Positions 52,836 through 61,854 of a stretch of 64,000 bases of DNA are shown one piece after another. How positions within the stretch are numbered: the first letter of the stretch is position 1; each line of letters begins with the position of its first letter. Origin of the DNA: Pseudomonadales bacterium (GTDB lineage Bacteria > Pseudomonadota > Gammaproteobacteria > Pseudomonadales > Pseudohongiellaceae). The stretch spans positions 558,001-622,000 of the forward strand of contig WLWQ01000003.1 of the NCBI GenBank assembly GCA_012103535.1, written 5' to 3'. The position numbers and the translations under genes were made by a program. A model generated the notes under the pieces. The model was not told the origin of the DNA. It ran no database searches and was given only the letters and a program-made list of their open reading frames with translations.

Positions 52836-53825
52836 TTGCACCGTTCGACACTGGCAACCCTCGCTCAAGCGATGCAGGCCTTCCTGATAGATAAAGGGCT
52901 GGATGCAACCGAAATCTTTAACCGGGCTGGGCTTGATCATACAAAGATTTTTGATGTCGATGCCCGTTTTCCCATTTACGGCATGAACAGGTTGTGGACC
53001 ATCGCCAGTCAGGAATCCGGCAGCGAGGCTATAGTCTATGAAGTTATTCCGCGACTTGAGCTGCACATGCTTCACGCCATGGGTCATGCCTGGTTAGCCA
53101 GTCAAAATCTAAAGGAAGCGTTGGAGCGTTTTGTGCGCTATCACCGGATGTTAAGCACCAATATGGATGTGCGAATGGAAGCTGGCGAAGGTCGATGGAG
53201 TCTGGTCGGCAGGGCAATCGATACCGCCGGTAGGCATGAAACTGAAAGCGCATTGGCTATGTGTTTGCAGGTGTGTCGCAAGTGCTACGGTGAAGACTTA
53301 AAGCCTACTTTGGTGCAGTTGATGCTGCCCGATCCTGACAGCACTGGATTAGTTGAGAAATTCTATGGTTGCGCCGTTGAATACGGCCACGCCATCAATG
53401 TCTTTCATTTTCAGGCAACAGACCTGGAACGCAGACTGGTAAGTGCAAATGCTTACGTCGCCTTCGCTATGGAAGAAGTCATCAGCAATTATCTCTCACG
53501 CTTTGATAGTGAAGATGTAGTCAGCAGGGTACGTCGATCTGTTGCCAAGATGTTGGTGCATAGGGAACCAACCAAACAGGAGCTGGCGATGGAGTTGAAT
53601 ATAGCGCCCCGTACACTACAGAGAAGACTCGAGGAACAGGGCAGTTCGATTAAGGAGATCGTTGATGATACGCGCCATCAACTCGCCTTGGATTACCTGG
53701 CCATGGGTCATTATTCAGTAAAGGAAATCGCGTTTAGCCTCGGCTTCAGCGATCCTTCCAATTTTTCCCGGGCATTCAAGCGTTGGGAAGGCATCACGCC
53801 AAAAGCTTATCGCAAGCAAGCATAG
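52836..53825 (+). CDS. AraC-family regulator
   Basis: The product has 329 residues, from TTG at 52836 (AGGAG ten bases upstream). The N-terminal arabinose-binding-type domain (PF12625-like: AQAMQAFLIDKGLDATEIFN) spans to residue 200. The C-terminal HTH pair has ELAMELNIAPRTLQRRLEEQ and VKEIAFSLGFSDPSNFSRAF, typical AraC. It lies divergent from the 52304 gene and faces the AI-2E operon. Target unknown. Confidence 0.92.
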   Translation: MHRSTLATLAQAMQAFLIDKGLDATEIFNRAGLDHTKIFDVDARFPIYGMNRLWTIASQESGSEAIVYEVIPRLELHMLHAMGHAWLASQNLKEALERFVRYHRMLSTNMDVRMEAGEGRWSLVGRAIDTAGRHETESALAMCLQVCRKCYGEDLKPTLVQLMLPDPDSTGLVEKFYGCAVEYGHAINVFHFQATDLERRLVSANAYVAFAMEEVISNYLSRFDSEDVVSRVRRSVAKMLVHREPTKQELAMELNIAPRTLQRRLEEQGSSIKEIVDDTRHQLALDYLAMGHYSVKEIAFSLGFSDPSNFSRAFKRWEGITPKAYRKQA

Positions 53826-53944
53826 CCGCAAGACTCATTGGATGGGTGCCTACAAACAGGGATTGGATAATGGCTCCTAAAGATAATTTTGGTTCACAGC
53901 TGCAAATTATCATGCATGCATCTTTAGATTCTGGAGTGTGCAGC

Positions 53945-54196
53945 ATGAGCAATCAGGCAAAAACTAATCCCTGCCGCGACTTTTGTATTTGGCTGGCAAT
54001 TGTAGGCAGCCTGCTAGTTGTCGATTCTCTAGGCGCCGAACAGTTAGAGATTGCTGCCGCAGACTTAAAGGCACTTACGAATCGGCTGCAAATAAGTGCC
54101 TTGTGTCACATTAAGATTGGTGATGCGTGCCAGCAAGGCGACACGAACCTCACTCGGGTATCAGTGAGGTCAGAGTTTGGAATCAATCCGGATTAG
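53945..54196 (+). CDS. Small secreted protein candidate
   Basis: ATG at 53945 with GGAG eight bases upstream opens 83 codons. A signal-like helix (WLAIVGSLLVVDSLGAEQ) follows a polar start, and two Cys lie in the mature part. No family known. It faces the large lipoprotein gene, whose stop is 4 bases away. Composition is plausible, but support is only moderate. Confidence 0.45.
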   Translation: MSNQAKTNPCRDFCIWLAIVGSLLVVDSLGAEQLEIAAADLKALTNRLQISALCHIKIGDACQQGDTNLTRVSVRSEFGINPD

Positions 54197-54199
54197 CAG

Positions 54200-56788
54200 C
54201 TAGCGCCGACGAAATCCTCCAAAACTGGAGCCTCGTGATCTGGATTGAAATTGCGAGAACTGGGAAGACCGGTTCATACCCCGTTGCCGTGCCTGGTATT
54301 GTCGATTCAAATTCTGATTGCGATTGACAATACTGCTGCGTTGAGTAGAGCTGCGTTGATTGAGTCGGTCGTTCAATGCCGAGGTGTTACTGCTTCCAAC
54401 TCTGGTGGTCTCCATAGTAGACCACTGCCCGCTAGATCTTTGTTCCCAACCGGAATCAGAGCGACGATAGACGTTACCATCGCGAGTAGCATAAACATCC
54501 CCAGATGCTGTGCGGCCCACTCCGCTCCGGCTTTCCAATCCGGTGCCACCGACTACCGCCTGTGCGCCACCTGAAGTTTCTAGTCGAGTACGAGTATTCA
54601 GGCCATTTCTTGTCGTGTTGGTGGTAAGGGTCTGACCGTCCCGTGTAAAGGTGCCTTGTGTCGACGCATTTCTAATGTTTCCAGTGCGTTCAAGAGTTCC
54701 TGTACCTCCAGCAGAACCAATGAAATTTGTTGTGCCTCGTCCATCCTGATAGCGACCGGAAGTAGATACGGTTCTGCCATCGACAGTAGAAAATTGACCA
54801 CTGGTATCCCAGCCGCCATCACTTGCACGCCGAGTAAAAGTGCCTTCGCCTCCTGCGCCGGTGCGCACGGTGGCAGTTCCACCAGTCTCATCGAAGCGGC
54901 GAGAGATATCGATGTCACCGCGTTGAGTCTGCAAGGATGAATTAACTCGCCAATCTTCATCGTCCGCATCATAGTAGCGTTCCGTACCAAAGTAGTTGCC
55001 ACTATCGGGATTGTAGGCTTCGCCCACACCGTACCACTCATCGTAATTCCAGACCGATTCCGCCCTGGCATAAGTGCCGGTGTTTGGATTCAGGCCGGAA
55101 GAATAACCATAACCGCCATAAGGACCGTATGCCCGACCGACACTGCCATAGACACCCGTAGCCGGGTTGTAGAAAGAACCCGAGCCATAGCTATAAGGAT
55201 AAGAGTAGTAGTAGGGATAGCCACCGTAATAATAGTTGTAAGGTGGGTAGTACCAACCGGAACCCCATACTGCGAGGCCGAAATAGAAATACACGTTCGA
55301 ATAACCCGAGTTATAGCTGTAGGTCACGGTTGAGGAAGTACTCTCTTCGACGGTGACGTAGGTGACTTTATAGGCCGGGTCGCTGGGGGGAATGGAATAA
55401 ATTTCTGCCGGGATCATCATGGTCAGTGACCATGGTCCGCGAGCGCTGTCAGCAACATACCAAGTACCGTTGTAGCAGAGATAGAAAACATCCCCGGACT
55501 GAATCACATCGAAGTCGGTGTTAGCCGCTCGCAACAAATTGGTATCGGTGATTGGTACGAACTCGGGATCTCCCGTGTAACTGACTGTCTCCGGTAAGGG
55601 GGTATCAATGGGCAGCGTCGTCTTGGTGGGAATCAAGGCATCCAGTATCGCGATCTTTGCTTCCGGAGTGCCAGGTACCGATGCCAGCACATGGCCCATG
55701 ACATGGTCAGAAGGGATCGATGCGAATGCTGTAGGTAATTCGCTTACCGACTGCCATCCACTCTCCAGGTTATTTGAAGTAAACCAACGCCCGGATACAA
55801 GGTAGTACCAGCTATCGTCATAGTTGAATAGTTGGTTATCGGTATTATTTACGTAGGAGAGCCCATCGACGATCTCAACCAGGCTAGGATCGCCGACTAG
55901 CAGAATCAATTCCGCCGGTTCGGTTGAAACATACACGGTAGGTGGGTCGAAACTTGGTGCACCTTCCCATTCAGTCACGGCTAGCTTGGTTGATCGCCAA
56001 TTGCCATTATCCGGCAATTGCCTTAATGAAAATGGTAAATCATCCGCCCAAGTCCAGGGCCCAGTGTATTCATCAGCCTGCAGCCAGGTATCATCATTTC
56101 TAAGGTACCAGGTGTCACTCGATTCATCGAGGAAAAGAGACCAATTTGTATTTGCTGCGAACTGAATAGTTAAACCTTCAATAGGTGCCATTACCGGCTC
56201 GCCATGAAACAACATCAGCACGGCGGAATTTTTTGAGAGAAAGATTTGCGGTGGCTCAGAAACTACGTTTGGAGTCGTGGTAGGTATCAGATCGTCAGCC
56301 AGGTGACTCAAGGCCAAATCCAAGGGAATCTCCCGCGCATTCGAGAATGCATCTTCAAACAAATCTCGCGCTTCTTCGGGGAGTTGTTCACTGCCTTCAC
56401 TAATTGCCGTTACCTGCAGATTGTCTACCAGCACTGTACGCGTAGTCATATCCGGTGTCGCATCGGCAGAAAATGAAACCACACCGTATCGCATCTCTTC
56501 TCCTTCTGCGGGAACGGTCTCGATTGCTGCAATGCCTTCGATTACTTCAAAATTCTCCCAGGACGTAACCTGCGGAGGATGAATAATGACAGCAGTGTCA
56601 CCAATTTCGATTTCTCGCGGGTAGCTAATAGTCGGTTCCGCAATGTCTGTTGAATCTGCAGTAGCGCTAGCGCCAGAGCCAACAGACGATCCGGAATATC
56701 TGACAGTCGATGTTTGAGAGCAGGCTGCAAGCAACAAGCTAATAATCATGACTGTGAGATGATTAAATTTGTATAAAACTAAACGCAT
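54200..56788 (-). CDS. Very large Gly/Ser/Tyr-rich lipoprotein
   Basis: The 862-residue product starts with a lipobox LLLAACS. The first half has repeated modules ending in patterns like WYLRNDDTWLQAD, WYYLVSGRWFTSN and FYLCYNGTWYVADSARGPW, each a Trp-Tyr strand followed by a Gly-Pro-Trp, as in proteins annotated as carbohydrate-binding family V/XII. The middle is a Tyr/Gly/Pro tract (GWYYPPYNYYYGGYPYYYS). The last third has beta-type repeats of Gly, Thr and Arg and ends in a basic Arg/Gln/Ser tail (FGGFRRR). A surface or adhesin-like role is inferred. GGAGC precedes the ATG. Confidence 0.75.
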   Translation of the reverse strand: MRLVLYKFNHLTVMIISLLLAACSQTSTVRYSGSSVGSGASATADSTDIAEPTISYPREIEIGDTAVIIHPPQVTSWENFEVIEGIAAIETVPAEGEEMRYGVVSFSADATPDMTTRTVLVDNLQVTAISEGSEQLPEEARDLFEDAFSNAREIPLDLALSHLADDLIPTTTPNVVSEPPQIFLSKNSAVLMLFHGEPVMAPIEGLTIQFAANTNWSLFLDESSDTWYLRNDDTWLQADEYTGPWTWADDLPFSLRQLPDNGNWRSTKLAVTEWEGAPSFDPPTVYVSTEPAELILLVGDPSLVEIVDGLSYVNNTDNQLFNYDDSWYYLVSGRWFTSNNLESGWQSVSELPTAFASIPSDHVMGHVLASVPGTPEAKIAILDALIPTKTTLPIDTPLPETVSYTGDPEFVPITDTNLLRAANTDFDVIQSGDVFYLCYNGTWYVADSARGPWSLTMMIPAEIYSIPPSDPAYKVTYVTVEESTSSTVTYSYNSGYSNVYFYFGLAVWGSGWYYPPYNYYYGGYPYYYSYPYSYGSGSFYNPATGVYGSVGRAYGPYGGYGYSSGLNPNTGTYARAESVWNYDEWYGVGEAYNPDSGNYFGTERYYDADDEDWRVNSSLQTQRGDIDISRRFDETGGTATVRTGAGGEGTFTRRASDGGWDTSGQFSTVDGRTVSTSGRYQDGRGTTNFIGSAGGTGTLERTGNIRNASTQGTFTRDGQTLTTNTTRNGLNTRTRLETSGGAQAVVGGTGLESRSGVGRTASGDVYATRDGNVYRRSDSGWEQRSSGQWSTMETTRVGSSNTSALNDRLNQRSSTQRSSIVNRNQNLNRQYQARQRGMNRSSQFSQFQSRSRGSSFGGFRRR

Positions 56789-56812
56789 GCGAAATGCTCC
56801 ATGGGATTGGGA

Positions 56813-57241
56813 TTAAATAACATCCATTTTTGTCTTGGTAAATTTTTCGTCAAAAATGATGGTCAGGACAATCATGATTACAGCAGCTATATAAATTGTT
56901 GGAACCAATATTGGTTGATTCCAAAATATGCTCTCATTAAAAAAACTAGTCATCTGTTGTACTACTGCATGGCCAGGATCGTCAGGCACAAATTCAAACT
57001 TTGACAAGTCAACATAAATACTGGTGAGTAAATTAAGCGAGCTATTAGTGACCATGTAGTTCAGTAAAATCACAACGAGATACATCCCTATTCCAATGGA
57101 TTTCTCCAAATTACTAAATGTGCGTTGTATCAGTATGACACCAGCCATAATGGTAGAGTTTATGGAGAGGAACAAAGCCCAGGATGTATCCAGTCGGGAT
57201 TGAGCGCTCAAAGCAAGTTCGGCTAAATCGAAGGCTTCCAT
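56813..57241 (-). CDS. Membrane protein of unknown function
   Basis: The 142-residue product has three or four helices and is rich in Ile, Val and Leu, ending with a Lys-rich tail (FDEKFTKTKMDVI). A conserved-looking ALFLSINSTIMAGVILIQR and YLVVILLNYMVTNSSLNLL segment gives no family that I recognise. It follows the terminator of the DUF3313 gene and precedes the large lipoprotein on the same strand, 24 bases apart. Confidence 0.65.
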   Translation of the reverse strand: MEAFDLAELALSAQSRLDTSWALFLSINSTIMAGVILIQRTFSNLEKSIGIGMYLVVILLNYMVTNSSLNLLTSIYVDLSKFEFVPDDPGHAVVQQMTSFFNESIFWNQPILVPTIYIAAVIMIVLTIIFDEKFTKTKMDVI

Positions 57242-57272
57242 CTTCCACTATGCATAAAGTCTTGGTACTAGA

Positions 57273-57307
57273 AAAAACGATGCCGGGAATTCTAACAAAT
57301 TCCCGGC
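57273..57307 (-). terminator. Rho-independent terminator of the DUF3313 gene
   Basis: On the minus strand GCCGGGAATT pairs with AATTCCCGGC (10 bp, six-base loop) and is followed by ATCGTTTTTT. It lies 22 bases after the DUF3313 stop. Confidence 0.88.
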
Positions 57308-57329
57308 AAATGAAGTGTGAAAGCTGACC

Positions 57330-58007
57330 TTACTCTGCTACAGGTAGCACTGGGGTATCGAGTACATACTCAAGAGCAGCCCGAACTCGGTCAGCCCAAC
57401 GGTCTAAATCCCGTTCCAACTCGAAACGATTGCTCACCCGATTTGACTCAACAAATGTGTCGGTTTCAATGGTTCTGCCATCGGCTGCGCGAGCGAGCAG
57501 TTGGCCGCTCTCAGAATCACGCAATTCCAACAATAGAGTTGCTGCTCCCAAAGATGAAAGATAATAGGAAACTCGACCTACTCTTTCTGGCGGTATGTAG
57601 GATACAACGTCGATTAGCGCACCACTCAATGACAGCGTATCTGGTCCCGGTTCTAACACCAGGCGGTAGCGATTACTTTCCGCCATCTCTTCTTCGAATA
57701 CTTCAATTACCGCTGCTTCGATGGTTTCTTTCTGCCGATCATCCAGCGGAAATTCGTCTGCATTGGCAAGTCGCAAGTTATTAGCTTCACGCACGGAACG
57801 ATAATTTATACCGGCGCCAACTAGCATGATGCTGTCATAACTGGACAGATCGATGCCGGGCCGCAGAAAAACTACGTCGAGGCTAGTGTTATCCACTCTA
57901 ACCAATCCTTCTGGACCGATTTCAGCGTCGGGTCCGGATTGCAGGGTAGGAGTTGATTGGCAAGCAGCAAGACTACCAACAACAATTAGGGTGTATAGGA
58001 TTCTCAT
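57330..58007 (-). CDS. DUF3313 lipoprotein
   Basis: The 225-residue product has a lipobox LAACQ and the DUF3313 pattern: FLRPGIDLSSYDSIML, then VIEVFEEEMAESNRYRLV, then LLLELRDSESGQLLARAAD. Family members are outer-membrane lipoproteins of unknown role. GGGAGA precedes the start. It lies downstream of the 58066 gene by 58 bases on the same strand, and its transcript ends at a strong hairpin. Confidence 0.9.
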   Translation of the reverse strand: MRILYTLIVVGSLAACQSTPTLQSGPDAEIGPEGLVRVDNTSLDVVFLRPGIDLSSYDSIMLVGAGINYRSVREANNLRLANADEFPLDDRQKETIEAAVIEVFEEEMAESNRYRLVLEPGPDTLSLSGALIDVVSYIPPERVGRVSYYLSSLGAATLLLELRDSESGQLLARAADGRTIETDTFVESNRVSNRFELERDLDRWADRVRAALEYVLDTPVLPVAE

Positions 58008-58065
58008 TCAATTTTTCTCCCAGTTACATTTCTGTTATGAAGTACTTCAATACGCCTGGATTCTA

Positions 58066-58791
58066 TTATTGGTTTAACGTGATGGGTACACGCAACTCCG
58101 TTTCCAAAAGCGTCCCTTGTGTGACATTGATACTGGCTCCTCGTGTCAGTAAGGAGACACCGGCGCCTACTCGCGCTCCTGTTCTGGCTCCGTCACTGCC
58201 ATCAATCAAGCCTCCGATTACTGCGCCCCTTGCAGCTCTTCGAACTGTGCGTCTTCCTTCGCGAGCGCCCTGCATTTGCAACTCCCCGGTGGCGATTGGA
58301 ATGAGCTGATCGTTGATCATGATATCAGTAAATTCCATGGCCATTTCCGATTGACCTGCGACTCTGCCGGCTTGATCTGATTCAGTAATAGTGCCCAATA
58401 ACTCTGCTCCTCGAGGAATAACCGTGACCCCATCTATGACTATGGCACTCTCCAGTTCCGCTCGGAATCTATGGCCCGTTTCATGCCGCCTGGTATCCAC
58501 TGACTCGGTCATATTGATTACCATGCGCGTACCCGCGGGTACGGTGTAGGCAAGAGTGATTTCCGTGTCGCTGGATTCGTCCTGGCCATCGGTTTCCACC
58601 AGTGCCAACACATCAGCTTCTGGGAAAGCACGGATAGTTTCGCCTACGCGAAACATGATAATGCCATTGTCGCTGCCGATTAGTTCTCCTTCGAGGACGG
58701 TACCGTCGGCAAGATTAATGACATCTCCATACACCATCATTGTTGCTGCAAGACTGCCTATGGCAAGAATTGTCTTGATTAGATTCAACAT
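58066..58791 (-). CDS. Exported protein with glycine-zipper region
   Basis: The 241-residue product has a signal peptide ending MMVYGD, and a short N-terminal beta motif (NLADGTVLEGELIGSDNG). A central domain AYTVPAGTRMVINMTESVDT through VIPRGAELLGTITE resembles the C-terminal TrbI/VirB10-like beta barrel in sequence, then a glycine-rich AARGAVIGGLIDGSDGART region typical of zippers in membrane-inserting proteins. Function unknown; an envelope location is likely. Confidence 0.75.
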   Translation of the reverse strand: MLNLIKTILAIGSLAATMMVYGDVINLADGTVLEGELIGSDNGIIMFRVGETIRAFPEADVLALVETDGQDESSDTEITLAYTVPAGTRMVINMTESVDTRRHETGHRFRAELESAIVIDGVTVIPRGAELLGTITESDQAGRVAGQSEMAMEFTDIMINDQLIPIATGELQMQGAREGRRTVRRAARGAVIGGLIDGSDGARTGARVGAGVSLLTRGASINVTQGTLLETELRVPITLNQ

Positions 58792-58831
58792 GTACTAACC
58801 CACCTGTGTCGTTTTGAACGAAGTTCAATCA

Positions 58832-59557
58832 CTAAAATTTTATCACCAATCCTGCAACTATCCCTTGCAGGGAAGCATCGAACACGAACAAATCCTTTTG
58901 AAAATCTACTGTGTAATATCTATACCCGAATTCTGCTGCTATTAGTTCAGAAAAATCGTAACCAAATGTAATCTCTAGCTTGGAAGTAAAGTCCGAAGAA
59001 TAGCCAAACCCGCCGACGTCTCCACGTAATATCAAGTAAGTCTTGTCACCCAGTGGATTCAAGTATTGTGCGCCAATGATAGGATCGACCCAATCCTTAC
59101 CCGCACTCGCACTTATACCCGGTGTAACTTCAATGTCCGCATCTATGGAAGCCTGCCGGACACCGGTGAAAATTTTCAAATTATCTCCGACGTTATAATC
59201 GAAGGTAGCCTCAAAGATACCGCCGTCGGCACCTACGTCGGTAGTTAACGGTCCGACCAGGAATCGATCACCGAAATCGACATAGGCAGCATCGATGCTG
59301 AAGCCAATGCGGCCATTATTGCCATTGAAGTTGAGCGAACCTGCCATCTCAATATTGGACAAAGAGAAGAACTCGTAATCCGTGTCTAACCTGGCTTCGC
59401 CGCCTTCTGCTGCCGTGCTGGCACTGATTCCAGCTCCCCAAACATAGAGCGGACTCAATTCGAATTGCCAATCTCCCGAGTCCTGCGCCTGTAAACTTGA
59501 ACAGGATGTGGAGAGAATCAGTATTAGAAGGAAGAATTTGTTTACTGTTTGATCCAT
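58832..59557 (-). CDS. Outer-membrane beta-barrel protein
   Basis: The 241-residue product has a signal peptide ending SLQAQ and begins WQFELSPLYVWGAGISAST, followed by regularly alternating strands. It ends VAGLVIKF with a terminal Phe, the barrel-assembly signal. Similar proteins occur in many marine gammaproteobacteria without an assigned function. Confidence 0.8.
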   Translation of the reverse strand: MDQTVNKFFLLILILSTSCSSLQAQDSGDWQFELSPLYVWGAGISASTAAEGGEARLDTDYEFFSLSNIEMAGSLNFNGNNGRIGFSIDAAYVDFGDRFLVGPLTTDVGADGGIFEATFDYNVGDNLKIFTGVRQASIDADIEVTPGISASAGKDWVDPIIGAQYLNPLGDKTYLILRGDVGGFGYSSDFTSKLEITFGYDFSELIAAEFGYRYYTVDFQKDLFVFDASLQGIVAGLVIKF

Positions 59558-59609
59558 GACATGTTTAGAATTTTTTGGTTCGCAATTAAACCTTGGAATC
59601 TCAAATCTG

Positions 59610-60542
59610 CTAAAACGTCAAAGAGAAGGCTACTATAAATGAATCGCTGTCGAGTCCAGTAAGCGTCTTGGTTTCTGTGCCGGCGTATACTAACTTAAGA
59701 CTGCTTCCCGTAGCTAGTGGAAAGCCATAGCTCAAAGCCCAGGCCCAGTCTTCTCTTCGATTATCTTGGTCTAATCCGTTGATTGTAGTCTCTGCGCCAT
59801 AGCCATAGCCCACGCTCAATCCCATCCAGTGTCCCTGTGGAAAATTACGAATGGCGTGGCCCTGCAGAAAAAGTAGCGGATTTTGCTCGATCCGGTTGCC
59901 ACCAAAGAACTCGTCATTATCGGTAAACAACCAAACAGACGCCGTGCCCTCGAACGACCAGTTCCCGCGATTGTGTACCGCGCCGATTTGTGGGCGAAAG
60001 GTATAGCGATTACTACCCAGATTAATAAGCTTATCGTCGAAATACTCGCCGGTGGGAAGCTGCACCGCAAGTCCGAGTCCGACGATGGTTTCCCCTGATT
60101 GCGAACCCCTATAAGCTTGATAGTCCTGGCCACTCAGGGGAGGTGCGCCTTTCAAATTGATGGCGAAACGGAGGACAGTATCGGTCAGACCGACCCGCTG
60201 TAATGTAGTGGGGACGCCGTCCAGTAATCCTGACCACACGCCGTTCTGATGCCCTTGTTGGACACTCACCCGAGCAGATTTTTCGAAGAACTCGAAACTA
60301 TGGATGTACTTGATTACCGACGTGTCCATGTCCAGTTCCGCATCTTCTGCTCGAATCACCGGATCGAAGAAAATGTCTCCCCGGGTTATCGCTGGACCAC
60401 CACCCAGGAAATTTCCGCCGCTAGGCAGGTGCGACCAGCGTCGAGGTTCGAGCTCCTGAGCATCGAGCGGTGGTGCAGCGATGCTAAGCAAACTAGTCGA
60501 GAGCAGACAGCAACACAGCCGATTAGAAAATTTCATTACCAT
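59610..60542 (-). CDS. Outer-membrane protein, Phenol_MetA_deg-like
   Basis: The 310-residue product has a signal peptide ending APPLDAQ and a barrel with VGLGLAVQLPTGEYFDDKLI, FRPQIGAVHNRGNWSFEGTA and SYGFPLATGSSLKLVYAG, matching the MetA-pathway (PF13557) barrel family, with a terminal Phe. These are thought to transport hydrophobic compounds. It lies 52 bases upstream of the 58832 gene on the same strand. Confidence 0.8.
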   Translation of the reverse strand: MVMKFSNRLCCCLLSTSLLSIAAPPLDAQELEPRRWSHLPSGGNFLGGGPAITRGDIFFDPVIRAEDAELDMDTSVIKYIHSFEFFEKSARVSVQQGHQNGVWSGLLDGVPTTLQRVGLTDTVLRFAINLKGAPPLSGQDYQAYRGSQSGETIVGLGLAVQLPTGEYFDDKLINLGSNRYTFRPQIGAVHNRGNWSFEGTASVWLFTDNDEFFGGNRIEQNPLLFLQGHAIRNFPQGHWMGLSVGYGYGAETTINGLDQDNRREDWAWALSYGFPLATGSSLKLVYAGTETKTLTGLDSDSFIVAFSLTF

Positions 60543-60681
60543 TGTAATAAGTCAGTACAACGCTGGGTTCATCACTATACAGTATTCACTGTCTTGCCTT
60601 AACATAGGCAGACCTAGAGTTTGATTCTAATGTCCACTTGGAATCAGTCTATTCCGTCAGAAATTAGAGCAAGGAGATATT

Positions 60682-61479
60682 GTGAAGAACACCCTAATCG
60701 TGGCTGGATTTTTATCCCTAAGCAGCATCATTCTGCCTCAGTTTAGTTTAGCGGCCGAAGACTCCCGCTTCAGCTTAAGCCTTGGCGCGTTTGTTACCGA
60801 CTATGATACCGAAACGCGTCTCGATTCAGCACAGTCTCGTGGTTTCGATACAGACTTTGAAGACGATCTTGGTCTCGATTCTTCCGACTCTGTATTCAGG
60901 CTCGATGGCTACTACAAAATTGGTTCACGACATCGCCTGGACTTCAGCGGATTCGATCTCTCTCGCAGTGCCCTCAATCAGATTCAGCAAGAGATTCAAT
61001 GGGGTGATAATCTTTATAACATTAATACTATGGTCGATAGTGATTTCGATCTAAGAATTTACAAACTGGCTTATACCTATTCTTTTTTAGAGGGAGATAA
61101 TGGCTTTCTGGGTGTAACAGGTGGACTCTATATTGCAGACACCGATATCACCCTTACCGATCAAACTCTGGTTCAGAATGAGTCGGGCGATGTTACGGCA
61201 CCTTTACCGGTCATTGGCCTGCGCGGTGAATACGGTCTCACTGAACGCTGGAAATTAAGAGCCAGTGCTGAATTTTTCGCACTGGAGATCGATGATAAGT
61301 TTAGCGGATCCTTGAGCGACGTGTTTGTAGGATTGGACTATCAGTTGTTCGAAAATACTTCGCTAGGTTTCGGTGTGAATAGCGTCGCCTTCGACGTCGC
61401 AACTGATAAAAACAGCTTCGATGGTCAGTTGGACTGGAATTACCGCGGTGGACTGGTCTATCTCAAATTCGATTTTTGA
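60682..61479 (+). CDS. Outer-membrane beta-barrel protein
   Basis: Starting from a GTG with AAGGAGATATT in front, the product has 265 residues and a signal peptide ending SLAAE. The barrel strands are Asp-rich in the first third (RGFDTDFEDDLGLDSSDSVF) and end GGLVYLKFDF with a terminal Phe. No named family; the pattern is that of small OmpW-like or OprF-like 8-10-stranded barrels. A small gene follows 30 bases later. Confidence 0.8.
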   Translation: MKNTLIVAGFLSLSSIILPQFSLAAEDSRFSLSLGAFVTDYDTETRLDSAQSRGFDTDFEDDLGLDSSDSVFRLDGYYKIGSRHRLDFSGFDLSRSALNQIQQEIQWGDNLYNINTMVDSDFDLRIYKLAYTYSFLEGDNGFLGVTGGLYIADTDITLTDQTLVQNESGDVTAPLPVIGLRGEYGLTERWKLRASAEFFALEIDDKFSGSLSDVFVGLDYQLFENTSLGFGVNSVAFDVATDKNSFDGQLDWNYRGGLVYLKFDF

Positions 61480-61509
61480 AAACCGCTCGTTGAAAAAAAG
61501 GAAAGTGTA

Positions 61510-61752
61510 ATGAAGAGAACTTGTACGATTGCATTCAATGACGGTCACAGCATGAAATTTGCCTTCGGTCAGCAAGCGGATGATTCTATGGTTGGCAGAT
61601 TGGTGGATGATGCCCTGGATCGAAATTCCATTTCATTTGAGGTCGAAGGTCAGCTCTTGGTTTTTCCCATGGCTAACATACGATCTATAACGGTTGCTCC
61701 GGCACCGGCTAAATTGCCGCAAAGCGTAATTCAAGGTGCGTCAATGGCTTAA
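61510..61752 (+). CDS. Small protein of unknown function
   Basis: The 80-residue product has a beta-rich core (IAFNDGHSMKFAFGQQADDS) and VEGQLLVFPMANIRSITVAPAP; it has no signal peptide. GGAAAG precedes the ATG by 5 bases. It lies downstream of a barrel gene and may be co-transcribed. Weak hairpin GCAGGT/ACCTGC at 61756-61774 follows. Function unknown. Confidence 0.65.
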   Translation: MKRTCTIAFNDGHSMKFAFGQQADDSMVGRLVDDALDRNSISFEVEGQLLVFPMANIRSITVAPAPAKLPQSVIQGASMA

Positions 61753-61854
61753 CCGGCAGGTAGTCGCAACCTGCAGCGGTCTTTCTAAAGCAGCTTGAGA
61801 AATTTCAGCAATAGTTGACGAACTTGAAATCCAAGCTGTTTCTCTTGTCGATAA

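Noticed and set aside
57317..57784. 155-codon plus-strand frame opposite the DUF3313 gene
   Set aside because: Antisense to a recognised lipoprotein gene; crosses its terminator.
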